In this document: in pieces, positions 43,424 through 52,400 of the stretch
Layout: each line of letters starts with the position of its first letter
How positions within the stretch are numbered: the stretch's first letter is position 1
NCBI RefSeq assembly: GCF_005490985.1
Contig: NZ_CP027869.1
Location: 2,232,001-2,296,000, forward strand
Source: Curtobacterium sp. SGAir0471
Lineage (GTDB): Bacteria; Actinomycetota; Actinomycetes; Actinomycetales; Microbacteriaceae
Direction: 5' to 3'
Length of the DNA stretch: 64,000 nucleotides
Notes under the pieces: generated by a model
What the model saw: the letters and a program-made list of their open reading frames with translations, nothing else
Databases searched by the model: none
What the model was told of the DNA's origin: nothing
Program-made: the position numbers and the translations under genes

Positions 43424-43798
43424 GCTCCCCTTCAATCACAGCGTTGTGAACGAACAGTGCGCCGACGAGACTTCCGGAGAAACAAAGCAGGCATACGCAG
43501 CGCGCATTAGCCGTCGCCAAATCCGAAAGCCCTCCACATGAGACTACGTTCTGAAGAACATCCCCCCGACTCACTGAACCCGACGTTATCGAGACGTGCA
43601 CGTGCGTGTCAAGCCCCTGCACCGCGCGAAGCTGCACCAGTTCGAGCAGAATCGCGACACCGACCCGCATATCCTGAAAATCAGAGCCCGAGCGGTTCAA
43701 CGAGCTTCCGATCGTGTCAGTTCATCGTTCCGGTGTGACTAACCACTGCACGTCCATGTCGCAAGGGTTGATAGCCGCTTGAGCCCGACGACTGATTT
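43424..43798. other. Promoter and leader region of the island operon; no clear gene
   Basis: This 375-base stretch is AT-richer than the genome. Bases 43585-43612 carry the operon promoter, giving an untranslated leader of about 155 bases. On the minus strand, a 33-codon reading frame (GTG at 43537, stop at 43436-43438) ends just before the ribosome site of the peptide gene, but lacks an obvious ribosome site. I see no gene, tRNA or transposon end in 43613-43798, which separates the island from the glycosyltransferase gene. Confidence 0.5.
43585..43612 (-). promoter_or_regulatory. Promoter of the island operon with palindrome in spacer
   Basis: On the minus strand TTGACA (43612-43607), 16 bases, GATAAC (43590-43585). 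The -35 is consensus, rare in this window. The spacer holds the perfect ten-base palindrome ACGTGCACGT (43594-43603), a candidate operator. Confidence 0.6.
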
Positions 43799-45724
43799 TC
43801 AATGTCGGAGTTCCGCGCGCACCGCATGGAGTAGCGTCTCCGCACGACGCACGAATGAGTGCTCCGCCCCGATTCGCGCCCCACGGGCCGCCCGCGCGGC
43901 CTCGGACGCGGACTCGCCCACGTGCAGGAGCCGACCGAGCGTCCCTACTGAGGAGTACGTCCGCACCGCACCGTGGAACAGCTCGTCGACGCCGGGCACC
44001 GGGTCGGTCACGACGAGTGCCCCCGATGCTGCGGCGTCGAACAGCCGGTTCGACAGGAACCCGTCCCGCGCCATGTCGTCCCAGTGGTCGTTGAGCACCA
44101 CACGGGCGCTCCGGTAGAGGGCCGGCAGTTCGTCGTTGGGCACGAAGACCCCGCGGTGGACGCCGTCCGGCAGCAGTCCCTCCCATCCCTCGCCCCACAC
44201 CGCGAGGTCGGCGCCGGCGGCGACGGCGTCGCGCACGACGGGCCGGAACACCCGCCGCGTCTTCCCCACGAACGCGGTGTCGAGCCCGTCGTACGCCGGG
44301 TCGGCAGCGCCGGGGTGGAACCGCGCCGGGTCGGTTGCCTGCAGCAGCGGAGCGACGGGCAACCCGGTCGCGTCCGACGTCCGCGACGCCCACACCGGCC
44401 CGGCCGCGAAGCGGAGGTCGTAGCGTGCGAGTTCGGCGGGCGTGACGAGGTCGGGGTGCGAGATCACCCAGAGCACGTTCGTCGCGGACGGGTGCACCGG
44501 GGTGTCGTCGAGCCCGCGGAGCGTCAGCGCGACGTCGTCGAGGTGCTCGGAGAACGGGCGGACGTGCGACTCGCGGTGGTCCACCACGACCTCTTGTCCC
44601 AGGGAGCGCAGGGCCGCCGCGAGGTCCCCGGCGAAGAACGTGTCGCCCCAGTCGTCCCCTCGGGGGCCGGGGTGGGCCGCGGTGCGGATCGACCACCGCA
44701 GCCGTTCGCCCCGGTCGCGGAGCTCCAGTCGTGTCGGACCTCGGCGCGCCCGGACGACGGGTTCGCGCAGCGCGACGGGAGCGCCCGCCGCGTCGGCCTC
44801 CGGCTCGCCGGGCACCAGGTCGAGCCGTGCCAGGGCGGCGGAGGCCGTGTCGTCCACCCGGTCGCGCCACACCACCAGCGCGTCGGCCGCGTCGGTGTCG
44901 TACCGGCGTTCCCGGAACGCTCCGTCCCGGTACGCACGACCGAGCGGCACGACCACGCAGTGCCCGTCCGCCGCGTCGGCGGTGTCCCGCGTGAGCCGGG
45001 CGACGGCGGTGCGCGTGTCGACGGTCCGCACCGGGACCGCGAGGGCTGCGGTGCGCGTGGCGAAGCAGGGCTCGTCCGCGGCGAAGACGACGGCTCCGTC
45101 GAGGGCGTCGGCGTCCATAGCCGGATGGCCACGGAGGAGCGACGCGACGGGAGCCGTTCCGCGCGGCAGCACGGCCCCGGCGCTCGCGACCACGTCGTCG
45201 CCGGTGCGCACGACGGCCACGGCGACCGACGCCTCCCGGCCGGGGCCGGCGACACCGTCGAGTGCGCCGACCAGGCGCGCATAGCCGTCGACCGGCACGG
45301 TGATCGAGGCGTCCTGCACGACGACCGACGCGCTCACGAGCAGCGGACGGGCAGCGGCGACCGCCCCGCCCCAGGTCGCGGCGACGGAGGCGCGGGCGAC
45401 CTCGTGGTCGGCTCCGGCGACGACCGGCGGGTAGACGCTCGCCGGTCCGGCGTGCAGGTCGTACGCGCTGACGATGACACGGACCGCGCCCGCGACGCGG
45501 GCGGACGCCACCGCGGCGAGGTGGCCGCCGTCGCGGAACACGGACTCGCGGACGGTGACGACGACGTCGAAGCCGTCGTCACCGGGCTGCGGCGCGGCCG
45601 TCACGAGCGACGTGTCGACCGGGAGGCTCGGCTCGACCCCGCCGGCAGGCTCGGGAGCAGGGGCGGTCGGTCCGGCAGGCCCCGGTCGCCCGAGGAACCG
45701 GCCGAGCCTGGACGGCCGGGCCAC
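43799..45724 (-). CDS. CgeB-like glycosyltransferase with extended N-terminal region
   Basis: A 641-residue protein. The N-terminal about 330 residues are beta-rich, with no recognisable catalytic motif. The C-terminal part is a GT-B fold of the CgeB/Glyco_trans_1_2 type: WSIRTAAHPGPRGDDWGDTFF with its substrate-binding Asp residues, NVLWVISHPD, AVWGEGWEGLLP, VLNDHWDDMARDGFLSNRLFD and ASGALVVTD. The GTG at 45722-45724 is two bases after the rmlA stop, so it is co-transcribed with rmlA. A single long chain with two domains is unusual; the N-terminus might bind the glycan. Confidence 0.78.
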   Translation of the reverse strand: MARPSRLGRFLGRPGPAGPTAPAPEPAGGVEPSLPVDTSLVTAAPQPGDDGFDVVVTVRESVFRDGGHLAAVASARVAGAVRVIVSAYDLHAGPASVYPPVVAGADHEVARASVAATWGGAVAAARPLLVSASVVVQDASITVPVDGYARLVGALDGVAGPGREASVAVAVVRTGDDVVASAGAVLPRGTAPVASLLRGHPAMDADALDGAVVFAADEPCFATRTAALAVPVRTVDTRTAVARLTRDTADAADGHCVVVPLGRAYRDGAFRERRYDTDAADALVVWRDRVDDTASAALARLDLVPGEPEADAAGAPVALREPVVRARRGPTRLELRDRGERLRWSIRTAAHPGPRGDDWGDTFFAGDLAAALRSLGQEVVVDHRESHVRPFSEHLDDVALTLRGLDDTPVHPSATNVLWVISHPDLVTPAELARYDLRFAAGPVWASRTSDATGLPVAPLLQATDPARFHPGAADPAYDGLDTAFVGKTRRVFRPVVRDAVAAGADLAVWGEGWEGLLPDGVHRGVFVPNDELPALYRSARVVLNDHWDDMARDGFLSNRLFDAAASGALVVTDPVPGVDELFHGAVRTYSSVGTLGRLLHVGESASEAARAARGARIGAEHSFVRRAETLLHAVRAELRH

Positions 45725-45726
45725 GC

Positions 45727-46590
45727 TCAGCCGCGCAGGAGGTTCTGCAGGTAGACCCCGTAGCCGCCCTTCACGAGCGGTGCGGCGAGGTCGGCGAGAC
45801 GGGCGTCGTCGATCCAGCCGTTGCGCCAGGCGATCTCCTCGATGCAGCCGATCTTGAAGCCCTGGCGGTCCTCGATCACCTTCACGTACTCGGAGGCCTG
45901 CATCATCGACTCGAACGTGCCGGTGTCGAGCCAGGCGGTCCCGCGGTCGAGGACCTGCACGCCGAGCTCGCCGGCGTCGAGGTAGCGCTCGTTGACGGTC
46001 GAGATCTCGAGTTCGCCGCGGGCACTCGGCTCGATCGTCTTCGCGATCTCGATGACCTTGTTGTCGTAGAAGTACAGCCCCGGGACGGCGTAGTTCGACT
46101 TCGGCTCAGTCGGCTTCTCCTCGATGGAGACCGCGGTGAAGTCGTCGTCGAACTCGACCACGCCGTACGCCGTGGGGTCGGCCACGTGGTAGGCGAAGAT
46201 CGTCGCGCCCTGGACCTCCGTGTTGTTCTTCAGGCTCGTGCCGAGACCGGTGCCGTGGAAGATGTTGTCGCCGAGGACCAGCGCGACGCTGTCGTCGCCG
46301 ATGAAGTCCTCGCCGATCACGAACGCCTGCGCCAGGCCGTCCGGGGACGGCTGCACCGCGTACTGGATGTCCATGCCGAGCGACGATCCGTCGCCGAGCA
46401 GTGCCTTGAACTGGTCGTTGTACTCCGGCGTCGTGATCACGAGGACCTCGCAGATGCCGGCCATCATCAGCGTCGACAGCGGGTAGTACACCATCGGCTT
46501 GTCGTAGATCGGCATGAGCTGCTTGCTGATGCCCTTGGTGATGGGCCACAGACGCGTGCCGGAACCCCCGGCGAGGATGATGCCCTTCAT
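45727..46590 (-). CDS. rmlA: Glucose-1-phosphate thymidylyltransferase (RmlA)
   Basis: A 287-residue enzyme making dTDP-glucose from glucose 1-phosphate and dTTP, the first step to dTDP-L-rhamnose. The N-terminal [18 protein letters not shown] binds nucleotide (G8-R13), [20 protein letters not shown] follows, and [13 protein letters not shown] carries the Mg-binding Asp. Length is family-typical. It lies ten bases downstream of rmlC and two bases upstream of the CgeB-like gene, same strand, so rmlC-rmlA-transferase form one transcript. Confidence 0.96.
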   Translation of the reverse strand: MKGIILAGGSGTRLWPITKGISKQLMPIYDKPMVYYPLSTLMMAGICEVLVITTPEYNDQFKALLGDGSSLGMDIQYAVQPSPDGLAQAFVIGEDFIGDDSVALVLGDNIFHGTGLGTSLKNNTEVQGATIFAYHVADPTAYGVVEFDDDFTAVSIEEKPTEPKSNYAVPGLYFYDNKVIEIAKTIEPSARGELEISTVNERYLDAGELGVQVLDRGTAWLDTGTFESMMQASEYVKVIEDRQGFKIGCIEEIAWRNGWIDDARLADLAAPLVKGGYGVYLQNLLRG

Positions 46591-46600
46591 CGGGTCTCCC

Positions 46601-47209
46601 TTACTTCTTCGTCCGGAGGGACTCGGTGTACGTGACCGCTTCCTCGTAGGTCGGCAGGAGCTCCTGCTCGGCCGCCTGCTCGAGCGTCGGCGCGGTCGTG
46701 TCCTTCTCGGAGAGCACCGGCTCGCCGAGGCCCTCGGGCAGGGTCAGGCCGACGGTCGGGTCGAGGATCGTGATCCCCTTCTCGCGCTGCGGGTCGTAGT
46801 GGGCGCTGACGAGGTAGTTCACCGTCGAGCGGTCCTCGAGCGCGACGATCGCGTGGCCGAGACCCTCGGACAGGTACACGGCCTTGCGGTCGACGTCGTC
46901 GATGCGGACCGAGTCCCACTGCCCGAAGGTCGGCGACCCGACGCGGATGTCGACGATGTAGTCGATGAACGCTCCGCGCACGGCGGTCACGTACTTCGCC
47001 TGGCTCGGTGCGACGAGGGCGTAGTGGATGCCCCGTGCGACGCCGGCCGACGAGATCGACATGTTCACCTGACGGAGGTCGAGCGGGTGGCCCACCGTCT
47101 CCTCGAGGACGTCGGCCCGGTACGCCTCGAGGAATGCTCCTCGTGCGTCGCCGTGCTGGACGGGCGTGAACTCCCACGCGCCGGGGATCTTCAGTTCGCG
47201 GATCTGCAC
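46601..47209 (-). CDS. rmlC: dTDP-4-dehydrorhamnose 3,5-epimerase (RmlC)
   Basis: A 202-residue cupin enzyme that epimerises dTDP-4-keto-6-deoxyglucose at C3 and C5. Catalytic His62 is in RGIHYA and Tyr132 in the [11 protein letters not shown] region; the [13 protein letters not shown] motif of the family is present. The GTG at 47207-47209 begins [12 protein letters not shown]. It is separate from rmlD here, whereas some relatives fuse the two. It lies nine bases downstream of the DUF2142 gene and upstream of rmlA on the same strand. Confidence 0.94.
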   Translation of the reverse strand: MQIRELKIPGAWEFTPVQHGDARGAFLEAYRADVLEETVGHPLDLRQVNMSISSAGVARGIHYALVAPSQAKYVTAVRGAFIDYIVDIRVGSPTFGQWDSVRIDDVDRKAVYLSEGLGHAIVALEDRSTVNYLVSAHYDPQREKGITILDPTVGLTLPEGLGEPVLSEKDTTAPTLEQAAEQELLPTYEEAVTYTESLRTKK

Positions 47210-47218
47210 CGCAGCAGC

Positions 47219-48976
47219 CTAGCGTGCCGCCACGTCGGCGTGCCCCGGGCGCCCGGCGTCCGGGAGGTCGGTGTGACCGGCGCCGTCGACCTGGCCCTGG
47301 GGAGCGGTCGGGCCCGCGTCACGGACCGGTGCCGCTGCTGCCGGGGCACCGACCGCGGGAGCGGCGACGGTCGGGGCGTCCGCGGCCGGTGCGGCCGCGG
47401 ACGGAGCGCCCCCTGCCGGGGCCCACTGTGCGAGACCGTCGGACTCGGCCTGGCGGGCGACGGAGCGACTGACGAGGATCGAGAGGACGCACATGCCGAC
47501 GGTGCCGAGCGTGAAGACCGCGGTCGTCCCGACGAGCCCGCCCGGCGGGCTCCACTGCGTCGGGTGGAGCAGGTCGCGCCACGACCCGGGCAGCCCGACC
47601 GCGTACCGCTTGTAGGTGGTGAACCACGCCGCGAACTGGGCCAGGACCGCCGCGCTGGTCAGGACGACCACGATCCTCGTCGGATCGATCGACCGCAGCG
47701 TGTACCGCTCCGCGACGAGACCGGCCACCAGGATCATCGCGACGAAGACGGGGAGCGTGTAGCGCCCCTGCCAGATGTACCCGAAGGTCTGGACCGAGGG
47801 CGCCTGCACGACGGCGGGCACGAAGACCAGCGCGACCATGAGCAGCAGCGCCCCGAGCGTCGCGCGGCGGAGCCCGACGATGACGACCGCGACGACCAGG
47901 AAACCGATGACCGCGGTCCACCCGACGTACACGATGCCTGGCAGCGGCGTGTCGAGCCACCCGAGACGACCGATCATCATCCGGCCGTACTCGCTCGTCG
48001 TCCGCAGGGTCTGGACGAAGGCGCGGACGAAGCCGTCACGCGGGGTGTCCGTCGGGATGAACCCGGCCGGACCACTGATGAGGAGCGTCCAGAGTCCTGC
48101 GGCCACGAGCCCCAGCGCCCCGATGCCGAGCCCGACGTATACGGCGGGTCTGCGGAGCAGGTCGGCCGACCTCCGGAGCGGGAAGGTGATCAGGACGGCG
48201 ACGAGGATGAGTGCCACGTACAGGGGCGACAGCGCCCTCGCGTTGCCGCAGATGATCCCGACGAACGCGATCAGCGCCATCCGGGACCCGAGGTGCGCGC
48301 GGGTCGTGTCCCAGACCACGAGCCACGACAGCGCGGCGAGTGCCGCGGCGCCGGTGATCTCCGCGGAGTTCGGGTTCACCATGCCCGTCAGGTAGAGCGT
48401 CATCGGCGTCAGGGCGACGGCGACCCACCCGAGGAACGCCGGCGACCGCTTCAGCTGCGCCGCGACGAAGAAGAGGATGCCGATGAAGAACCCGTTGAGC
48501 AGTGCGCTCATCAGCCGCATACCGAACCACGCGGCGTTCCCGTCGACCACGAGCGACGGCCACCCGACGACCGCGTAGTAGAGCGGGTTGTAGTCCCCCA
48601 CGCCTGTGGTGCGCTCGACCTCGGTGTCGTTGTTCGCCGTCGACTGCGCCGGGACGCACGCCGCCGTGACGTCCCAGTGGAAGACGTAGCAGGTGAAGTC
48701 GCCACCGGGATCGGCCAAGTCGGTGGGCACCTCGACGTAGGTCCGGCCGGCGAACTTGCTCGGCTCCCCCGTGAACTGGCCGCGGACCGTCGCCTCGGCC
48801 TTGAGGATGTGGCTCGGCTCGTCCGGCGATGAGGACATCGGGCTCGCCACGGCCCACCCAGCCCCGATCAGGAAGGCGCAGAGCCACCCGAGGAAGAGCG
48901 CCCGCAGCGGTGTGGACCACACCTTCGAGCCGCGGCGGTCGGGATCGTGGACACGGTCAGCGAAGGTCGTCGGCAC
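47219..48976 (-). CDS. DUF2142 membrane protein (GT-C-like)
   Basis: A 585-residue membrane protein with about twelve helices. The DUF2142 signature begins MSSSPDEPSHILKAEATVRGQ and continues with VGDYNPLYYAVVGWP in the first external loop, features shared with GT-C glycosyltransferases (acidic pair and PLYY). The membrane domain ends near residue 515. An about 70-residue, Ala/Pro/Gly-rich disordered tail, with repeated APAVGAP-like words, follows. It is translationally coupled to the upstream GT4 gene, whose stop is inside it (overlap of 20 bases). Sugar transfer onto an exported glycan is inferred. Confidence 0.78.
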   Translation of the reverse strand: MPTTFADRVHDPDRRGSKVWSTPLRALFLGWLCAFLIGAGWAVASPMSSSPDEPSHILKAEATVRGQFTGEPSKFAGRTYVEVPTDLADPGGDFTCYVFHWDVTAACVPAQSTANNDTEVERTTGVGDYNPLYYAVVGWPSLVVDGNAAWFGMRLMSALLNGFFIGILFFVAAQLKRSPAFLGWVAVALTPMTLYLTGMVNPNSAEITGAAALAALSWLVVWDTTRAHLGSRMALIAFVGIICGNARALSPLYVALILVAVLITFPLRRSADLLRRPAVYVGLGIGALGLVAAGLWTLLISGPAGFIPTDTPRDGFVRAFVQTLRTTSEYGRMMIGRLGWLDTPLPGIVYVGWTAVIGFLVVAVVIVGLRRATLGALLLMVALVFVPAVVQAPSVQTFGYIWQGRYTLPVFVAMILVAGLVAERYTLRSIDPTRIVVVLTSAAVLAQFAAWFTTYKRYAVGLPGSWRDLLHPTQWSPPGGLVGTTAVFTLGTVGMCVLSILVSRSVARQAESDGLAQWAPAGGAPSAAAPAADAPTVAAPAVGAPAAAAPVRDAGPTAPQGQVDGAGHTDLPDAGRPGHADVAAR

Positions 48977-50096
48977 CCGGCGAGGATAGCGCACCGCCCG
49001 AGATCCCCAGCGCGGCGCACCACGCCGGCTCGGCTCCGGCAGACCGGGCACGGAGCACGTGGTCGCGCGCACCGTCGACCCGCTCCACACGCTCCCGGAA
49101 GGCGGTCAGGAGCGCTGCTCGCCACGGGGCCGCGCCGTCCGCCGCGAGCAGTCCCCCGTGTGCGTCGACACCGGCGTACGACGGCCGGTCGGAGCCGACG
49201 AAGGGCAGCCCGAGCATCGTGTACTCGAGGAACTTGAGGTCGCTCTTGGCGTCGTTGAAGCGGTCGTCCGTCAGCGGCGCGACCCCTGCGGACCACCGGT
49301 GCGCGTTCTGCCGGAGGAACGCGACGAAGTCCGGGTAGTGCGTCGCCCCCTCCGGCAGCGCCAGGCGGTCGTACCAGTCGTCGTCACCCGCGGTGACCCC
49401 GACGACCTCGAGCCGGACCGGCCGCCCCTCGTCGTCGGTGAACCCGTCGAACACGGGACGGAGCAGCTCGAGGTCGCCGCCGTGCGTCGCGGTCCCCATG
49501 TAGAGGACGCGTCGCGGCCCGGCGGCGTCCGGCTCGGTCGGCTGCGTCGACCAGAGACCGGGCTGGACCGCGTTGCGGACGACGACGGACTCGATGCCTT
49601 CCGACCGCAGCACGCTCCGGAGCCGCTCGGTGGAGACGACGACCGCGTCTGCCGCCCGCACCAGTCGGTCGACCGCGGCGAGCCGGTCCGGGTCGTACTC
49701 GGCCTGCGCGAGCCGGGCACGGGCCTCCTGGCTGAAGAAGTCGTCGTCGACCTCGGCCACGATCCTGGTGCCCTCCGCCGCCGCCCGTGCGAAGGCGGCG
49801 TCGAGTGCGGCGAGCGGGAAGGCGTCGCGCTGGACCAGGATCACGTCGAGGTGGGCCGTGTCGGTCCCGTCCGCCCACCGGACCGGATCCACCTGCGCGA
49901 CCCGGGCGGCGCCGGAGGCGGCGAGTGCGGACATGCGACCGGTGACCCGGACGTGCGCGGAGGCGGGGTGCACGCCACCGGCACCGTGCACGACGAAACC
50001 GACGAGCGGCGGCTCCTCGTGGCGCACGTCGGCGAGGGCGGGAGACGGGCCGCCCCGCCGGAGGAGCCGGGCGACACGGGAACGGAGGGACGACAC
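48957..50096 (-). CDS. Glycosyltransferase, probable GT4/GT1 type
   Basis: A 379-residue protein of GT-B fold. N-terminus: VGFVVHGAGGVHPASAHVRV and LDVILVQRDAFPL, then VAEVDDDFFSQEA, the acidic acceptor-domain motif. C-terminal domain: RRVLYMGTATHGGDLELL, TAGDDDWYDRLALPEG, WSAGVAPLTDDRFND and FLEYTMLGLPFVGSD with the catalytic-side residues. The GTG is at 50094-50096. It is the first gene of the minus-strand block (GT4, DUF2142, rmlC, rmlA, CgeB-like) and is divergent from the GT2 gene at 50232, 135 bases away. Confidence 0.78.
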   Translation of the reverse strand: MSSLRSRVARLLRRGGPSPALADVRHEEPPLVGFVVHGAGGVHPASAHVRVTGRMSALAASGAARVAQVDPVRWADGTDTAHLDVILVQRDAFPLAALDAAFARAAAEGTRIVAEVDDDFFSQEARARLAQAEYDPDRLAAVDRLVRAADAVVVSTERLRSVLRSEGIESVVVRNAVQPGLWSTQPTEPDAAGPRRVLYMGTATHGGDLELLRPVFDGFTDDEGRPVRLEVVGVTAGDDDWYDRLALPEGATHYPDFVAFLRQNAHRWSAGVAPLTDDRFNDAKSDLKFLEYTMLGLPFVGSDRPSYAGVDAHGGLLAADGAAPWRAALLTAFRERVERVDGARDHVLRARSAGAEPAWCAALGISGGALSSPGADDLR

Positions 50097-50231
50097 GGCG
50101 TCATCCTGTCACGGCGTCGCGGAGCCCGTGGTCCGCGCGTCCGCACTAGGGTGTTCGTGGTCGTCCGACCGATCAGGGACATCGGAGCGACCGGCCCTCG
50201 ACCGACCGAGAGAACGAGACACCCGACACCC

Positions 50232-51173
50232 GTGAAGCTGTTCATCCAGATCCCGTGCCTGAACGAGGAGCAGACGCTCCCCGCCGTGCTCGAGTCCATC
50301 CCGACCGAGATCGACGGCATCGACGAGATCGAGGTCCTGGTCATCGACGACGGGTCCACCGACCGCACGGTGGAGGTGGCCCGGGAGCACGGTGTGCGAC
50401 ACGTCGTCCAGCACACCCGGAACATGGGACTCGCCCGGTCGTTCCGCGATGGGGTCGACTACGCACTGCTCCACGGCGCCGACATCGTGGTGAACACGGA
50501 CGGGGACAACCAGTACCCGCAGGCGCAGATCCCCGACTTGATCGCGCCGCTCGTGCGCCGCGAGGCCGAGATCGTCATCGGTGACCGTCAGACGCGCACC
50601 ATCGAGCACTTCTCCGGGTTCAAGAAGCTCATGCAGCGGTTCGGTTCGTGGGTCGCGAGCCGCGCGGCCGGTCTCGACCTCCCGGACGCGGCGAGCGGGT
50701 TCCGTGCGTACTCGAAGTACTCGCTCATCCGGCTCAACATCGTGACGCGGTTCAGCTACTGCATGGAGACGATCGTGCAGGCGGGCTACAAGCGGATCGC
50801 GATCGCGAGCGTGCCGATCACGACCAACCCGAAGACGCGCGAGTCCCGCCTGTTCAAGAACATCTGGCAGCACATGTTCCAGTCTGGGTCCGCGATCGCC
50901 CGCGTCTACCTGATGTACCGCCCGATGGCGCTGTTCGCCAGCGTGAGCGCGGTGTTCGGCGTCGCCGGACTGATCCCGTTCGTCCGGTACCTCGTGCTGC
51001 TGTGGACCGACGGCGGCGGGAACCACCTGCAGTCTCTCATCCTCGGGGTGACGCTCGTCATCAGTGCCCTCCTGTCCATCACGATCGGGGTCGTGGCCGA
51101 CCTCACCCGGCTGAACCGGACCCTGGCCGAGGAGCAGCTCGACCTGCAGAAGCTCCAGCGGTACAGCGACTGA
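50232..51173 (+). CDS. GtrB-like family 2 glycosyltransferase
   Basis: A 313-residue enzyme. GT-A features: VKLFIQIPCLNEEQTLPAVL, VLVIDDGSTDRTVEV, VVNTDGDNQYPQAQIP with the DxD residues, and a GDRQTRTIEHFSGFKKLM loop found in polyprenyl-phosphate transferases. Two C-terminal helices (residues about 230-285) anchor it. It is similar in layout to the 24448 gene and would make a lipid-linked sugar. The GTG has no strong ribosome site. A second GtrA gene at 60610 could partner it, though they are not adjacent. Downstream is the first rmlB copy. Confidence 0.85.
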   Translation: MKLFIQIPCLNEEQTLPAVLESIPTEIDGIDEIEVLVIDDGSTDRTVEVAREHGVRHVVQHTRNMGLARSFRDGVDYALLHGADIVVNTDGDNQYPQAQIPDLIAPLVRREAEIVIGDRQTRTIEHFSGFKKLMQRFGSWVASRAAGLDLPDAASGFRAYSKYSLIRLNIVTRFSYCMETIVQAGYKRIAIASVPITTNPKTRESRLFKNIWQHMFQSGSAIARVYLMYRPMALFASVSAVFGVAGLIPFVRYLVLLWTDGGGNHLQSLILGVTLVISALLSITIGVVADLTRLNRTLAEEQLDLQKLQRYSD

Positions 51174-51200
51174 CCACGATTCCCCACTCGGATGCGCCGG

Positions 51201-51206
51201 TAGACT
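51201..51206 (+). promoter_or_regulatory. -10 hexamer upstream of rmlB copy 1
   Basis: TAGACT in a CGGTAGACTCT context, about 60 bases before the GTG. The sequence is identical in copy 2 at 53862-53867. No good -35 is seen. Confidence 0.4.
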
Positions 51207-51264
51207 CTCGGCCGACCGTCGTCGGCCTGCGCTGGCGCCCATCGGCCACGAAAAGGAACAACGC

Positions 51265-52251
51265 GTGAAGATCCTCGTCACCGGCGGAGCCGGCTTCATC
51301 GGCTCGAACTTCGTCCGCAGAACCCTCGAGGACGCCTACCCCGGCCTCGAAGGGGCCGAGGTCGTCGTCTACGACGCCCTGACCTACTCGGGCAACCTCG
51401 AGAACCTCGCCCCGGTGGCGGAGTCGCCGCGCTACTCCTTCGTGCAGGGCGACATCCGCGACGCCGCGAAGCTGGACGAGGTGATCCCGGGCGTCGACGC
51501 GATCGTGCACTTCGCGGCCGAGTCGCACGTCGACCGGTCGGTCCGCGACTCCGGCATCTTCGTCGAGACGAACGTCGTCGGCACCCAGCGCCTGCTCGAC
51601 GCCGCGCTGCGCCACGGTACCGAGCGCTTCGTGCACGTCTCGACCGACGAGGTCTACGGCTCCATCAGCGAGGGCTCGTGGGACGAGGATCGCCCGCTCG
51701 AGCCGAACTCGCCGTACTCGGCGTCGAAGGCGGGCAGCGACCTCCTGGCGCGCAGCTACCACCGCACGCACGGCCTGAACCTGTCGATCACGCGCTGCTC
51801 GAACAACTACGGTCCGTACCACTTCCCCGAGAAGGTCATCCCGCTCTTCGTCACCAACCTCATCGACGACCGGCACGTGCCGCTCTACGGCGAGGGCAAC
51901 AACGTCCGCGACTGGCTGCACGTCGACGACCACACCCGCGGCATCGCGATGGTGCTCGTCAAGGGCCGTGCGGGCGAGATCTACAACATCGGCGGCGGCA
52001 CCGAGCTGACCAACAAGGAGCTCACGCAGCTGCTCCTCGACGCCACGGGCAAGGACTGGTCGTACGTCGACCGCGTCCAGGACCGCCTCGGCCACGACCT
52101 GCGCTACTCGGTCGACATCTCCAAGATCCAGGCCGAGCTCGGCTACGAGCCGCAGGTCCCCTTCGAGCAGGGCCTCGCCGACGTCGTGCAGTGGTACCGC
52201 GACAACCGCTCGTGGTGGGAGCCACTGAAGGAGCGTGCCGCACTCGCATGA
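51265..52251 (+). CDS. rmlB: dTDP-glucose 4,6-dehydratase, copy 1 (RmlB)
   Basis: A 328-residue extended SDR enzyme converting dTDP-glucose to dTDP-4-keto-6-deoxyglucose. TGGAGFIG (G7, G10, G13) binds [14 protein letters not shown] supplies substrate contacts, STDEVYGS carries the Thr-Asp-Glu triad, and YSASK near residues 150-154 the catalytic Tyr/Lys. The GTG follows an AAAAGGAA site. It differs from copy 2 at two residues only (Asp/Glu in SWDEDRP and the last residue Ala/Ser). Its stop TGA overlaps the ATG of the rmlD remnant. It should be functional; gene dosage effect is possible. Confidence 0.95.
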   Translation: MKILVTGGAGFIGSNFVRRTLEDAYPGLEGAEVVVYDALTYSGNLENLAPVAESPRYSFVQGDIRDAAKLDEVIPGVDAIVHFAAESHVDRSVRDSGIFVETNVVGTQRLLDAALRHGTERFVHVSTDEVYGSISEGSWDEDRPLEPNSPYSASKAGSDLLARSYHRTHGLNLSITRCSNNYGPYHFPEKVIPLFVTNLIDDRHVPLYGEGNNVRDWLHVDDHTRGIAMVLVKGRAGEIYNIGGGTELTNKELTQLLLDATGKDWSYVDRVQDRLGHDLRYSVDISKIQAELGYEPQVPFEQGLADVVQWYRDNRSWWEPLKERAALA

Positions 52252-52400
52252 CCCGCTACCTCATCACCGGCGCGGCCCCCGACTCGTCCTGGATCGTTCG
52301 CGCAGCGTGGCTGTACGGCGCGCACGGGCCGAACTTCGCGAAGACGATGGTCCGGCTCGCCGGCTCGCACGACACCGTCCAGGTGGGGCAGCCGACGTGA
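52248..52400 (+). pseudogene. rmlD remnant with two internal in-frame deletions
   Basis: The 50-codon reading frame starts [10 protein letters not shown], identical to intact rmlD at 54927, then jumps to [20 protein letters not shown], found at residue about 137 of RmlD, and ends QVGQPT. So about 127 codons and then about five codons (15 bases) are missing compared with rmlD, both cleanly in frame. The first junction is at a shared CGGCC. The product lacks the NAD-binding glycine motif and the Tyr-Lys pair and cannot be a reductase. Its last bases contain the GTG of the next gene. Confidence 0.85.

Larger units (their letters stand above)
51189..52251 (+). repeat. Tandem duplication, copy 1 (promoter region plus rmlB)
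   Basis: Bases 51189-52251 recur at 53850-54912 with constant offset 2661 and no indels. I see roughly two dozen differences, almost all silent. The copy covers 76 bases upstream of rmlB, including the TAGACT hexamer, and the whole gene. Confidence 0.9.

Noticed and set aside
43266..43700. 144-codon reading frame across the peptide gene and its leader
   Set aside because: It overlaps the peptide gene in another frame, has no ribosome site, no family features, and spans the predicted promoter.
39752..43798. Transposon, integrase or tRNA at the island edges
   Set aside because: No transposase-like frame, no tRNA-like fold and no convincing direct or inverted repeat at 39752-39796 or 43700-43798. 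Acquisition is inferred from base composition only.
52248..52400. A genuine small protein gene
   Set aside because: Its two blocks match RmlD and the junctions are deletions, so it is better explained as a remnant, though it may still be translated by coupling.
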